A model generated the notes under the pieces. It was not told the origin of the DNA. It worked only from the letters and a program-made list of their open reading frames with translations, and made no database searches. Position numbers and translations under genes: made by a program. A stretch of 8,551 nt of DNA from Rhodococcus sp. IITR03 (GTDB lineage Bacteria > Actinomycetota > Actinomycetes > Mycobacteriales > Mycobacteriaceae): assembly GCA_001017865.1 (NCBI GenBank), contig LATQ01000001.1, forward strand, positions 590,317-598,867, given 5' to 3'. Numbering within the stretch: position 1 is the first letter of the stretch; every line of letters begins with the position of its first letter. This document shows positions 1-6,930 of the stretch, in pieces.

Positions 1-1562
1 CGCGACGCGCGCGGCCGCGCCGACCTGCTGCACCTGCTCGACCACCCGTCGAGCGTGGGCCGGCTGGACCTGCGGGCGATGCTCGCGGTGCTGCCCGAGG
101 TGCACATCGACAACCCGGTCTACATGGAGAAGGACTACTCGCTCGACGAGGCGTGGGTGGCCCGGCTGCGCGAGGCCCTCGTCGATGGGAAGGAGCTCAC
201 CGTCGCGCTCGGCGACGGCGTGCAGCTGACGAACAACAACAAGAGCGTCGGTTCGCAGCTCGCGATCGACATCGAGCGCATGCTCAACCACGAGGATCTC
301 GCGTCCTGCCGGCCGTGCTCGACGACGAGCGCGGACGCCGCTGGTTGCGCGACGGCACCGTCACCATCACCACTTCCGGTTCGGCGGGCCTGTCCTTCGG
401 GGCGTTCTGCAACGACGGCATGCACATCGAGCACACCGGTACCGCCAACGACGGCGTCGGCAAGGGCCAGTGCGGTGGGCAGATCGTGCTGCGTTCACCG
501 GGTGGCGGCAGCGACGATCGCGGTGGCAATGTGCTCATCGGCAACTTCGCGCTCTTCGGTGCGACCGGTGGTCGCCTGTTCGTCGAGGGCGAGGCCGGCG
601 ACCGCTTCGCGGTGCGCAACTCCGGTGCCACCGCCGTCGTCGAGGGTGTCGGCGAGTTCGCCTGCGAGTACATGACCAACGGCGCGGTGCTCAACATCGG
701 CGAGTTCGGCAAGGGCTTCGGCAACGGCATGTCGGGCGGGTTCGTCTACCAGTACGACCCCGAGGGCCTGCTCCCCCGCAAGGCCAGCGCCGACTCGATC
801 GTCCTCGGGTCGATCACCGGCGACGACCCGCAGGCCGCGATCCACAACGCCGCGGTGCTGCAGCTGCTGCACCTGCACGTCGAGGCGACCGGCTCGGTGA
901 AGGCCCGCTTCCTGATCGACAACTGGCAGGTCGAGCAGCACCGGTTCGCGTACGGCATGCCGCGCGCGCTGCTGCAGTACCAGGACCTCGACGAGATCCT
1001 CGCCGCAGCGTCGCGCAAGGACCTCGCTGCCGAGGTCGCCACGGCGCTGGTCGCGCACCAGGTGCGCAAGTTCAAGGAGAACTACCGCTCGGGTGTTCCC
1101 GTCGCCGGTGGTGTCACCCCGGACGCGACCGACACCGAGGCCATGTACGCGCTGCTCAACAACTACACGGTGCTTGCCGCCGCGCAGGAGATGGCGCTGC
1201 AGAAGGTGCCCGGCGCCACCGACGTCGCCGACCCGGCGGTGCAGAAGGCCGCACGCAATCTGCTGCTCACCGAGGACTTCTTCCTCGTCGCGAAGCTCGA
1301 GCGCTACGCCCTCGCGGCGATCGCCGACCACACCGACGAGCAACTCGCAGCGCTGGTCGCCGACAAGCGCCTGAACGACTACAAGCAGGCCCTGGCCCTG
1401 CGCAACGTCCGCTCGGTCGATGCGCCCGGTACCTACGGCTGGATCCTCTTGCAGAGCCGCAAGAATCTCGACGCCGCAGGTCGCCTGCCCGGTTACGAGG
1501 AACTGTTCGCACGCAACGCCGTCCCGAACGTCCTCACCTCCACGATGGGAGTCTCCGCGTGA
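1..1562 (+). CDS. Glutamate-synthase-like large subunit, C-terminal part (5' truncated by window edge, one frameshift)
   Basis: Open from the left edge in frame 1 to about 300, then in the frame ending with the TGA at 1560-1562; about 520 residues lie in the window if the missing base is restored. Codons 1-90 look like the stretch that leads out of the central FMN synthase domain in GltB. From about codon 120 comes the GXGXG beta-helix domain: GSAGLSFGAF, NDGVGKGQCGG, GNFALFGATGGRLFVEG, RFAVRNSGATAVVEGVG and CEYMTNG, all typical of GltB. After HVEATGS...LIDNW, where ordinary GltB proteins end soon, there are some 150 further mostly helical residues ending in TSTMGVSA. GltB makes glutamate from 2-oxoglutarate and glutamine-derived ammonia. 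The amidotransferase domain and iron-sulfur cysteines would lie upstream and cannot be seen, so glutamate synthesis is inferred. The frame breaks at about 301, where CTCGCG replaces an expected CTCGGCG. The stop overlaps the next gene's GTG. Confidence 0.85.
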   Translation, partial: RRARPRRPAAPARPPVERGPAGPAGDARGAARGAHRQPGLHGEGLLARRGVGGPAARGPRRWEGAHRRARRRRAADEQQQERRFAARDRHRAHAQPRGSRVLPAVLDDERGRRWLRDGTVTITTSGSAGLSFGAFCNDGMHIEHTGTANDGVGKGQCGGQIVLRSPGGGSDDRGGNVLIGNFALFGATGGRLFVEGEAGDRFAVRNSGATAVVEGVGEFACEYMTNGAVLNIGEFGKGFGNGMSGGFVYQYDPEGLLPRKASADSIVLGSITGDDPQAAIHNAAVLQLLHLHVEATGSVKARFLIDNWQVEQHRFAYGMPRALLQYQDLDEILAAASRKDLAAEVATALVAHQVRKFKENYRSGVPVAGGVTPDATDTEAMYALLNNYTVLAAAQEMALQKVPGATDVADPAVQKAARNLLLTEDFFLVAKLERYALAAIADHTDEQLAALVADKRLNDYKQALALRNVRSVDAPGTYGWILLQSRKNLDAAGRLPGYEELFARNAVPNVLTSTMGVSA

Positions 1563-3320
1563 CCACCACCGGCCCGTTCATTCCCCTCGACGCCCCGTTC
1601 ACCGCCGATCAGCGGTCGTGGCTCTCCGGCTTCGTCGCCGGGATGCAGACCCGCCTGTTCTCCGGTGGTCCCGCCGACGATGCCGGGACCGCCGGCTCGG
1701 CACCCGCTCTGCATGTGCTCTACGGCTCGCAGACCGGCAATGCCGAAGCCGTCGCCGAGGACGCCGCGGTCGCGGCCCGCGCCCAGGCTTCGCGCCCGTC
1801 GTGTGCGCTCTCGACGACATGGACCTCGACCGGTTCGCCGGTCTGGCCCAGGTCCTGATCGTCACGTCCACCTACGGCGAGGGCGAGATGCCCGACAACG
1901 CCGAGCTGTTCTGGGAGGCACTGTCGGCCGAGAGCGCCCCGCGTCTCGACGGCATGAACTTCGCGGTGCTCGCTCTCGCGACACCGGTTACGACGGGTTC
2001 TGCCAGGCGGGCAAGCTCATCGACATGCGACTCGAGCAGCTCGGTGCGCAGCGCATCGTGCCGCGGGTGGACTGCGACGTCGAGTTCGAGGAGCTCGCCG
2101 CGACGTGGATCGCGGAGACGCTGCCGCTCGTCGCGGCCGTCGAGGGCATCGTGGGCGACGGCGCTCCCGCCCCCGCGGCACCGGCGGCACCCGCCCCGGC
2201 GAAGTCGCAGTGGACCCGCAAGAATCCCTATCCTGCGGTGCTGACGTCGAATGTGCTGCTGTCCGGGGAGGACTCGGCCAAGGAGATCCGGCACTACGAG
2301 TTCGCGCTCGCCGATTCCGGTCTCGAATACGAAGCGGGCGACGCGCTGAACGTGGTGCCTGTCAACGACACCGAACTCGTACGCGCGATCCTCGGTCGGC
2401 TCGGTCTCGACGGCGCGACCGTCCCCGAGGGTCACGACGACACGCTCGAGCACCTGCTCACCTACAAGTACGAGATCACCGCTCCGTCCGTCGATCTCCT
2501 CGAGGAGATCGAGAAGCACACGGGCAACGAGGAACTCACCTACGTGCTGCGGCACGGCGACAAGGCCGCGCTCGACGAATGGTTGTGGGGCCGCGACATT
2601 CTCGATGTGCTGCTGCTCGATCCCGCACCCGAGCTGTCGGCCGAGCAGTTCCTGGCGCTGCTACGTCCGCTGCAGCACCGGGCGTACTCGATCTCGTCGA
2701 GCCCGAACGCGTGCGACGGTTCGGTGCATCTGACGGTCGCGGCGGTGCGCTACGGCACCGACGGCCGCGAGCGTCGCGGCGTGTGCTCGACCTTCCTCGC
2801 CGATCGTGTCGGTGAGAGCAAGGTCGGCATCTTCGTGTCGAAGAACAAGGCCTTCCGCGTCCCCGCCGACGACACGGCGCCGATGATCATGGTCGGTCCG
2901 GGCACCGGCATCGCACCCTTCCGCGGCTTCCTGCAGGAACGTCGCGCACGGGGTGCGACAGGGAAGAACTGGCTGTTCTTCGGCGACCAGAAGCGCGGCT
3001 GCGACTACATCTACGAGAACGAGTTGACCGAATTCGCCGACTCGGGCGTGCTCACGCGCCTGGACCTGGCGTTCTCCCGCGATCAGGCCGAGAAGATCTA
3101 CGTGCAGACCCACATGAAGGAGCACGGTGCGGAACTGTTCGCGTGGCTCGAGGAAGGCGGACACTTCTACATCTGCGGCGACGCGTCGCGGATGGCGAAG
3201 GACGTCGACCGTACGCTGCACGAGATCGTCGCCGAGCACGGCGGCATGAGCGACGAGCAGGCCGCCGAGTACGTCACCACCCTCAAGCGCGAGAAGCGGT
3301 ACGTGCGCGACGTGTACTGA
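1559..3320 (+). CDS. CysJ-like NADPH diflavin reductase (FMN + FAD), two frameshifts
   Basis: Restored length is about 587 residues, close to E. coli CysJ (599). The GTG at 1559 overlaps the upstream stop as GTGA, indicating translational coupling. Restored protein: an N-terminal helix (FTADQRSWLSGFVAGMQ) seen in CysJ relatives; an FMN flavodoxin domain with YGSQTGN (55-61), STYGEGEMPDN (104-114) and GDTGYDGFC (141-149); an Ala/Pro linker near 203-215; an FAD domain with RAYSISSSP (375-383) and GVCSTFL; an NADPH domain with GPGTGIAPFRGF (447-458), FFGDQ and YICGDA; and the CysJ-type terminus YVRDVY. It should pass electrons from NADPH through FAD and FMN to a partner. In CysJ the partner is the sulfite reductase hemoprotein, but none is seen here and the coupled gene is glutamate-synthase-like, so that protein is the likelier acceptor (inference). 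Frame breaks at about 1787 (CAGGCTTC for CAGGGCTTC) and 1978 (CTCGCG for CTCGGCG). Confidence 0.88.
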
Positions 3321-3344
3321 GCAGGCCGGGGTACGCACCAGCAC

Positions 3345-3392
3345 CTCGAGCTCGCAACACCATCGGTCACCGGTGGCGTTGCGAGCCTCGAG
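3345..3392. terminator. Long imperfect hairpin after the diflavin reductase gene
   Basis: The arms 3345-3366 and 3370-3392 pair over about 21 bp with a 3-nt loop (TCA), one A-C mismatch (3359/3377), one T-G wobble (3363/3373) and one bulged C (3386 or 3387). It starts 25 bp after the stop at 3320 and precedes the next promoter-like element. No T-run follows, as is common in actinobacterial terminators. It could equally be an operator, because part of the arm occurs a third time at 3398-3409. Confidence 0.6.
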
Positions 3393-3409
3393 CGCGTGTT
3401 GCGAACCTC
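3378..3409 (+). repeat. Direct repeat GTTGCGA(G/A)CCTC, spacing 20 bp
   Basis: GTTGCGAGCCTC (3378-3389) recurs as GTTGCGAACCTC (3398-3409) with one difference. The first copy is also the right arm of the hairpin, so the same motif is present in inverted form around 3345-3358. Three related copies at 20-33 bp spacing just upstream of a promoter-like element suggest a regulator binding array, but no regulator gene is in view. Confidence 0.45.
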
Positions 3410-3431
3410 CCCGGAGACGATCGGAATGCCC

Positions 3432-3437
3432 TAGACT
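3432..3437 (+). promoter_or_regulatory. Putative -10 element TAGACT for the EF-G2 operon
   Basis: TAGACT fits the actinobacterial TAnnnT -10 pattern and lies 30 bp before the ATG at 3468, giving a short leader that contains the ribosome binding site. No convincing -35 is seen at 16-19 bp upstream (CCCCGG region), so this would be a weak or activator-dependent promoter. It lies just downstream of the GTTGCGA repeats. Confidence 0.4.
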
Positions 3438-3453
3438 GTGCTGCAGGTCACAC

Positions 3454-3460
3454 GAGGGAG
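3454..3460 (+). promoter_or_regulatory. Ribosome binding site GAGGGAG fixing the ATG at 3468
   Basis: GAGGGAG sits 7 bases before ATG 3468. An in-frame GTG at 3438 would add ten residues, but it has no comparable site and would leave almost no room for a leader after the TAGACT element. ATG 3468 is therefore preferred. Confidence 0.65.
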
Positions 3461-3467
3461 TAGCTCG

Positions 3468-5505
3468 ATGCCCGATCGCTCCGCAGCACGCAGCCGGCAG
3501 GCACCGACCGCCGACAGTCCCGACCGGATCCGCAACGTTGCCCTGGTGGGGTGCAGCGGCTCCGGGAAAACCACCCTCACCGAGTCCCTCGCCGTCGCAG
3601 CGGGCGCCGTCGGCCGCGCCGGGCGCGTGGCCGAGGGCACCACGGTGTCCGACTACGAGGAGATCGAGCAGCGCCACCGCCGGTCGGTGCAGCTGTCCGT
3701 CGTGCCCCTCGAATGGAACGACATCAAGATCAACCTGATCGACACACCGGGACATCCCGACTTCGACGCCGAGGTCCGCGCCGGTCTCCACGCCGCCGAC
3801 GCGGCGATCTTCGTCGTCTCCGCCACCGATCCCATCAGCGCCGCGACCCGCGCGCTCTGGCGCGAATGCGACGACGAGGCGATCCCCCGCGCGATCGTGG
3901 TGAACAAACTCGACGTCGCCCGGCACAGCTTCGACGACATGCTCACCGACTGCCACGACGCCTTCGGTCTGGGACCGGACACCCTCCGGGCCATGTTCTA
4001 TCCCGTCTACGACGCGACCGCCCGATCGTCGATGGGTCTGCTGACGGGCCGCAGCTACGGCGAACCCGGTCCGTGCCCGGTGTCCACCGAGGCGCGCGAG
4101 AGTCTCGTGGAGGCCATCTCCGGCCAGGACGACACACTCATGGAGCGGTTCATCGCCGGCGAGCAACTCGACACGGCCTCCCTGCAGGAAGGACTCACCC
4201 GCGAGATCCTGGCGTGCACCCTGCACCCGGCCGTCCCCGCCGACGAGACGGGGATCGGCGCCGTCGAATTGCTCGAGTTGATCACCACCGGTTTCCCGGC
4301 ACCGACGCAGCGCGGTCGTGGTGCACCGCCGTGCGATCCGGACGGTCCGCTCGCCGCGCAGGTCGTGCGCGTGGCCGGCGACTCCTATGTCGGGCGGATC
4401 AGCTGGTGCGCGTCTACTCCGGCACGCTGCGACCCGACACGATCGTCGCGCTGGCCGACGGCGACCGCGACAGCCGCGAACGCATTCCCGCCCTGACGAG
4501 CCCGTTCGGCAAGCAACAGCGCCCGGTCGGCGAGGCCGTGGCGGGAGACATCGCCTCCGTCGGGAAGCTCGCGACGGCACAACCCGGCGACGTCCTGTAC
4601 GACCCCGACCATCCGGTCCCGCTCGACCGGTGGCCGACCCCGACTCCCCTGCTCCCCGTCGCGATCGAGGCACACACCCGCACCGACGACGACAAGCTGT
4701 CCCAGGCCCTGTCGCGCCTCGCCTCCGAGGATCCCGCGCTGCGCGTCGAGCAGAATCCCGAGACCCATCAGCTCGCGCTGTGGTGCACGGGTGAGGCGCA
4801 CGCCGAACTGGTCCTCGAACGGTTGCGCACCCGGCACGGTGTCCAGGTCGACACGGTCGAGCATCGGGTGCCGCTGAAGGAGACCTTCGCCGGCCCCGCG
4901 AAAGGCCACGGCAGACTCGTCAAACAGTCCGGCGGGCACGGCCAGTACGCGGTCGTCGACGTCGAGGTCGAACCACTTCCGGTGGGCAGCGGGGTCGTCT
5001 TCGCCGAGAAGGTGGTGGGCGGTGCGGTTCCGCGCCAGTTCATCCCGTCCGTGGAGAAGGGCGTGTACGCGCAGGCCGAGAAGGGCGTGACGACGGGATA
5101 TCCGCTCGTCGACGTGCAGGTCACCCTGGTCGACGGCAAGGCCCACTCGGTGGATTCGTCCGATGCTGCATTCCAGGCGGCAGCCGGGCTGGCCCTGCGG
5201 GATGCGGCCGCGCACAGCACCGTTCGCGTACTCGAACCGGTCGCCGCCGTGCGGGTGATCGTGCCCGAGGAGTATCTCGGCGCGGTCCTCGGCGATCTGT
5301 CGGCCCGGCGCGGACGGTGCTCGGCACCGAATCCCCCGAGCCGGGTGTCGCCCTGCTGCGCGCGGAGGTTCCCGAACTCGAACTCGGCCGCTATCCGGTC
5401 GAATTGCGGGCGATCACGCAAGGCACCGCCGATTTCGCCCGCCAGTATCTGCGGCACGAACCGATGCCCGAGAACCTCGCGGCCCGATACGGCGAGTCGG
5501 ACTGA
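3468..5505 (+). CDS. fusA2: EF-G2-type elongation factor G paralogue, two frameshifts
   Basis: Restored protein is about 679 residues. The G domain has GCSGSGKTT (28-36, G1), DTPGHPDF (92-99, G3) and NKLD (146-149, G4). A beta-barrel domain with SLVRVYSGTLRPDT follows the first repair. Domain IV is marked by HGRLVKQSGGHGQY from about 481, and the last domain by VIVPEEYLGAVLGDLSARRGRVLG near 600-619. This is a full EF-G layout, but G1 differs from the canonical AHIDAGKTT, and the switch I motif RGITI reads RSVQL (72-76), putting Gln where the Mg-coordinating Thr belongs. These changes fit the actinobacterial EF-G2 group (M. tuberculosis FusA2), whose translocase role is doubtful. Frame breaks at about 4403 (AGCTGG for AGCCTGG) and 5316 (CGGTGC for CGGGTGC). 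It is first of a probable operon; the deacetylase ATG follows the stop by 29 bp. TetM-like protection proteins share the fold, but EF-G2 fits better. Confidence 0.88.
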
Positions 5506-5534
5506 CCACTGCAACGGACGGGCAGCGTGTCAGC

Positions 5535-6317
5535 ATGAACGCCATGAGCGTTCTGCTGTGCTTCCACGCACACCCCGACGACGAGGTGTTCCTCACCGGT
5601 GGCGTGATGCGCCGGGCCGCCGACGCCGGGCATCGCGTCGTGCTCGTCGTCGCCACCGACGGTGCCCGCGGCGAGTATCCCGATGGGCTGCTCGCGCCCG
5701 GCGAATCCCTCGCCGCCCGCCGCACGAAGGAACTCGAGGAATCGGCCCGGGCGCTGGGTGCGGCGCGGGTGGTGCCCTTCGGATACGGCGATTCGGGGAT
5801 GGCCGGCACCGCCGGCAACCACGATCCGAATTCGTTCGCCAACGCCGATCCGAGCGAGGTGGGAGCCAGGCTGGCCGCCGTGATCGAGCAGGAACGCGCC
5901 GATGTCGTCACGATCTACGACGCGCACGGCGGCTACGGCCATCCCGATCACGTCCAGGTCCACCGTGCCGGGGTCCATGCCGAACGGATCACCGGACACG
6001 ACGCCGTCTACGAGGCATCCACGAACCGGGACCATCTGATGCGGCTGCTCTCGGCGCTGCCGGACACCCCCGACGACGTGCGCCCACCGGACCTCGAGAC
6101 CTTCGGCCTGCCGGAATCGGAACTGACCACCGCCGTGGACGTGTCGACGACGCTGGGCGCCAAACGCGCGGCGATGGTGGGCTACGAGTCGCAGATCGGC
6201 GACTTCGGGCCGATGCTGAACATGCCCGAGGAACACCTGCGGGCGGCCTTCGGTGTCGAATGGTTCCGGCGCCGTAGCCTTCCGCCCGGGTTGCAGGAGA
6301 CCGAGCTCCCGCTCTGA
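5535..6317 (+). CDS. LmbE/PIG-L family zinc deacetylase
   Basis: An intact protein of 260 residues. The N-terminal strand and motif MSVLLCFHAHPDDE is the LmbE/PIG-L signature. H13, D16 and, in GGYGHPDHVQVH, H139 are the expected zinc ligands, with D15 as likely base; H13 and D16 fall at the same numbers as in the mycothiol deacetylase MshB. Relatives remove acetyl groups from GlcNAc-containing substrates or hydrolyse mycothiol conjugates (Mca) in the cytoplasm. The middle and C-terminal parts do not let me assign it as MshB or Mca, so the substrate is unknown. ATG 5535 was used; ATG 5544, giving MSVLLCF, is a real alternative because neither start has a strong ribosome site. It lies 29 bp after the EF-G2 stop and 23 bp before the SRPBCC gene, all in one direction, consistent with one transcript. 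Confidence 0.85.
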   Translation: MNAMSVLLCFHAHPDDEVFLTGGVMRRAADAGHRVVLVVATDGARGEYPDGLLAPGESLAARRTKELEESARALGAARVVPFGYGDSGMAGTAGNHDPNSFANADPSEVGARLAAVIEQERADVVTIYDAHGGYGHPDHVQVHRAGVHAERITGHDAVYEASTNRDHLMRLLSALPDTPDDVRPPDLETFGLPESELTTAVDVSTTLGAKRAAMVGYESQIGDFGPMLNMPEEHLRAAFGVEWFRRRSLPPGLQETELPL

Positions 6318-6330
6318 CCCGAACGATCAC

Positions 6331-6336
6331 GAGGAG
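6331..6336 (+). promoter_or_regulatory. Ribosome binding site GAGGAG for the SRPBCC gene
   Basis: GAGGAG within GAGGAGAGAA ends 4 bases before the GTG at 6341, a slightly short but usable spacing. It supports the GTG start, from which the protein begins directly with the family's first beta strand (EQRIEVSRHIAAP). Confidence 0.6.
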
Positions 6337-6340
6337 AGAA

Positions 6341-6801
6341 GTGGAACAACGCATCGAGGTCTCCCGCCACATCGCCGCACCACCGTCCGCGGTGTGGCGG
6401 GTGCTCACTGCACTGGACGAGGCACCTGTCACCCTGCGCGGGGTGAAGGCCGTGGAACGACTGGACGGCACCGGCTACGAGGTGGGGACGCGATGGCGGG
6501 AGACCCGGGTGATGTTCGGGCAGTCGGCGACCGAGGAGATGCAGGTCGCGAGGTGGATCCGGAGCGGCGCACCGTCGTCGTCGCCGAATCCCGCGGCGCC
6601 CGTTACCGGACCGTCTTCGACCTGACCCCCTCGGCGGGCGGCACGGATCTGACCGTGGAGTTCTCCGGGGAGAGCGGACCGCTCGGGGCCTTCGCGCAGC
6701 TCGCGATGACCTTGTTCGCCCCGCTGGCGAAACGCGCGACCCGCAAGGCCCTCGAACAGGACCTCGCCGACATCGCCGCCGCAGCCGAGCGGGCGGGATG
6801 A
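6341..6801 (+). CDS. SRPBCC (START-like) superfamily small protein, one frameshift
   Basis: Restored protein is about 153 residues. It opens with the typical MEQRIEVSRHIAAPPSAVW strand-helix (a family hallmark: beta strand, then PxxxVW), continues with GTRWRETRVMFG and TEEMQV, and after repair with DPERRTVVVAESRGARYRTVFDLTP, GGTDLTVEFSG and a long C-terminal helix. This is the helix-grip fold that binds hydrophobic ligands, found in polyketide cyclases, lipid-binding proteins and many uncharacterised actinobacterial proteins. No catalytic residues identify a reaction, so the role is unknown. The frame changes at about 6550, where GCGAGGTGG replaces an expected GCGGAGGTGG. It is last in the run of three plus-strand genes that starts with EF-G2. 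A minus-strand stop codon begins 1 bp beyond its TGA, with a coding-like stretch behind it. Confidence 0.78.
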
Positions 6802-6802
6802 G

Positions 6803-6862
6803 CTAGACGGCGGGCACGGTCTCCTCGAGCTTGCCGGTGGTGATCGGCGTGAGCAGAACCGT
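6803..6862 (-). pseudogene. Possible C-terminal remnant of a minus-strand gene
   Basis: Read on the minus strand, the bases from 6862 down to a TAG at 6803-6805 encode TVLLTPITTGKLEETVPAV. Of these 19 codons, 18 end in G or C, as in the real genes here. The frame stays open back to a TAG at 6908-6910 but has no ATG, GTG or TTG start and loses its coding character above about 6862, where a plus-strand promoter begins. It converges on the SRPBCC gene with 1 bp between stop codons. This looks like the tail of a lost gene, but the stretch is short and chance is not excluded. Confidence 0.3.
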
Positions 6863-6867
6863 TGCCC

Positions 6868-6893
6868 GTTTGACGGTTCCGGCCCTCGGGTAC
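6868..6893 (+). promoter_or_regulatory. SigF/SigB-type stress promoter GTTT-N16-GGGTAC
   Basis: GTTT (6868-6871) and GGGTAC (6888-6893) are separated by 16 bp, matching the actinobacterial general-stress sigma pattern GTTT-N15-17-GGGTA(T/C). Transcription would start near 6900, leaving a leader of about 30 bases before the ATG at 6931. No better housekeeping promoter is seen; TTGACG at 6870-6875 lacks a well-spaced -10. The small protein downstream is therefore likely stress or stationary-phase induced (inference). Confidence 0.6.
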
Positions 6894-6915
6894 CGCTCCC
6901 CTGCACCCTACGAAC

Positions 6916-6921
6916 GAAGGA
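6916..6921 (+). promoter_or_regulatory. Ribosome binding site GAAGGA for the 64-residue gene
   Basis: GAAGGA with a 9-base spacer to ATG 6931. It supports translation of the small gene and its start. Confidence 0.6.
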
Positions 6922-6930
6922 CGGACGTCG

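Noticed and set aside
1559..3320. Naming the reductase cysJ
   Set aside because: The domain layout is CysJ-like, but no sulfite reductase hemoprotein or sulfate assimilation gene is nearby, and the coupled partner is glutamate-synthase-like.
3438..3467. GTG at 3438 as EF-G2 start
   Set aside because: It lacks a ribosome site and begins right after the TAGACT element; ATG 3468 has GAGGGAG at 7-base spacing.
2661..4673. Very long minus-strand open frame of 670 codons
   Set aside because: It lies opposite two well-supported plus-strand genes, crosses the hairpin region, and has no recognisable domain. Long antisense frames are expected at this GC content.
5535..6317. Calling the deacetylase MshB or Mca
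   Set aside because: Zinc ligands match the whole superfamily; the diagnostic remainder is not clearly that of either enzyme and the protein is shorter.
301..6550. Programmed ribosomal frameshifting
   Set aside because: No shared slippery heptamer with downstream structure, six sites in four unrelated genes, and each is fixed by one missing base; error is far simpler.
6870..6896. Housekeeping promoter TTGACG/TACCGC
   Set aside because: The spacer is 15 bp and the -10 is poor; the overlapping GTTT-N16-GGGTAC pattern fits much better.
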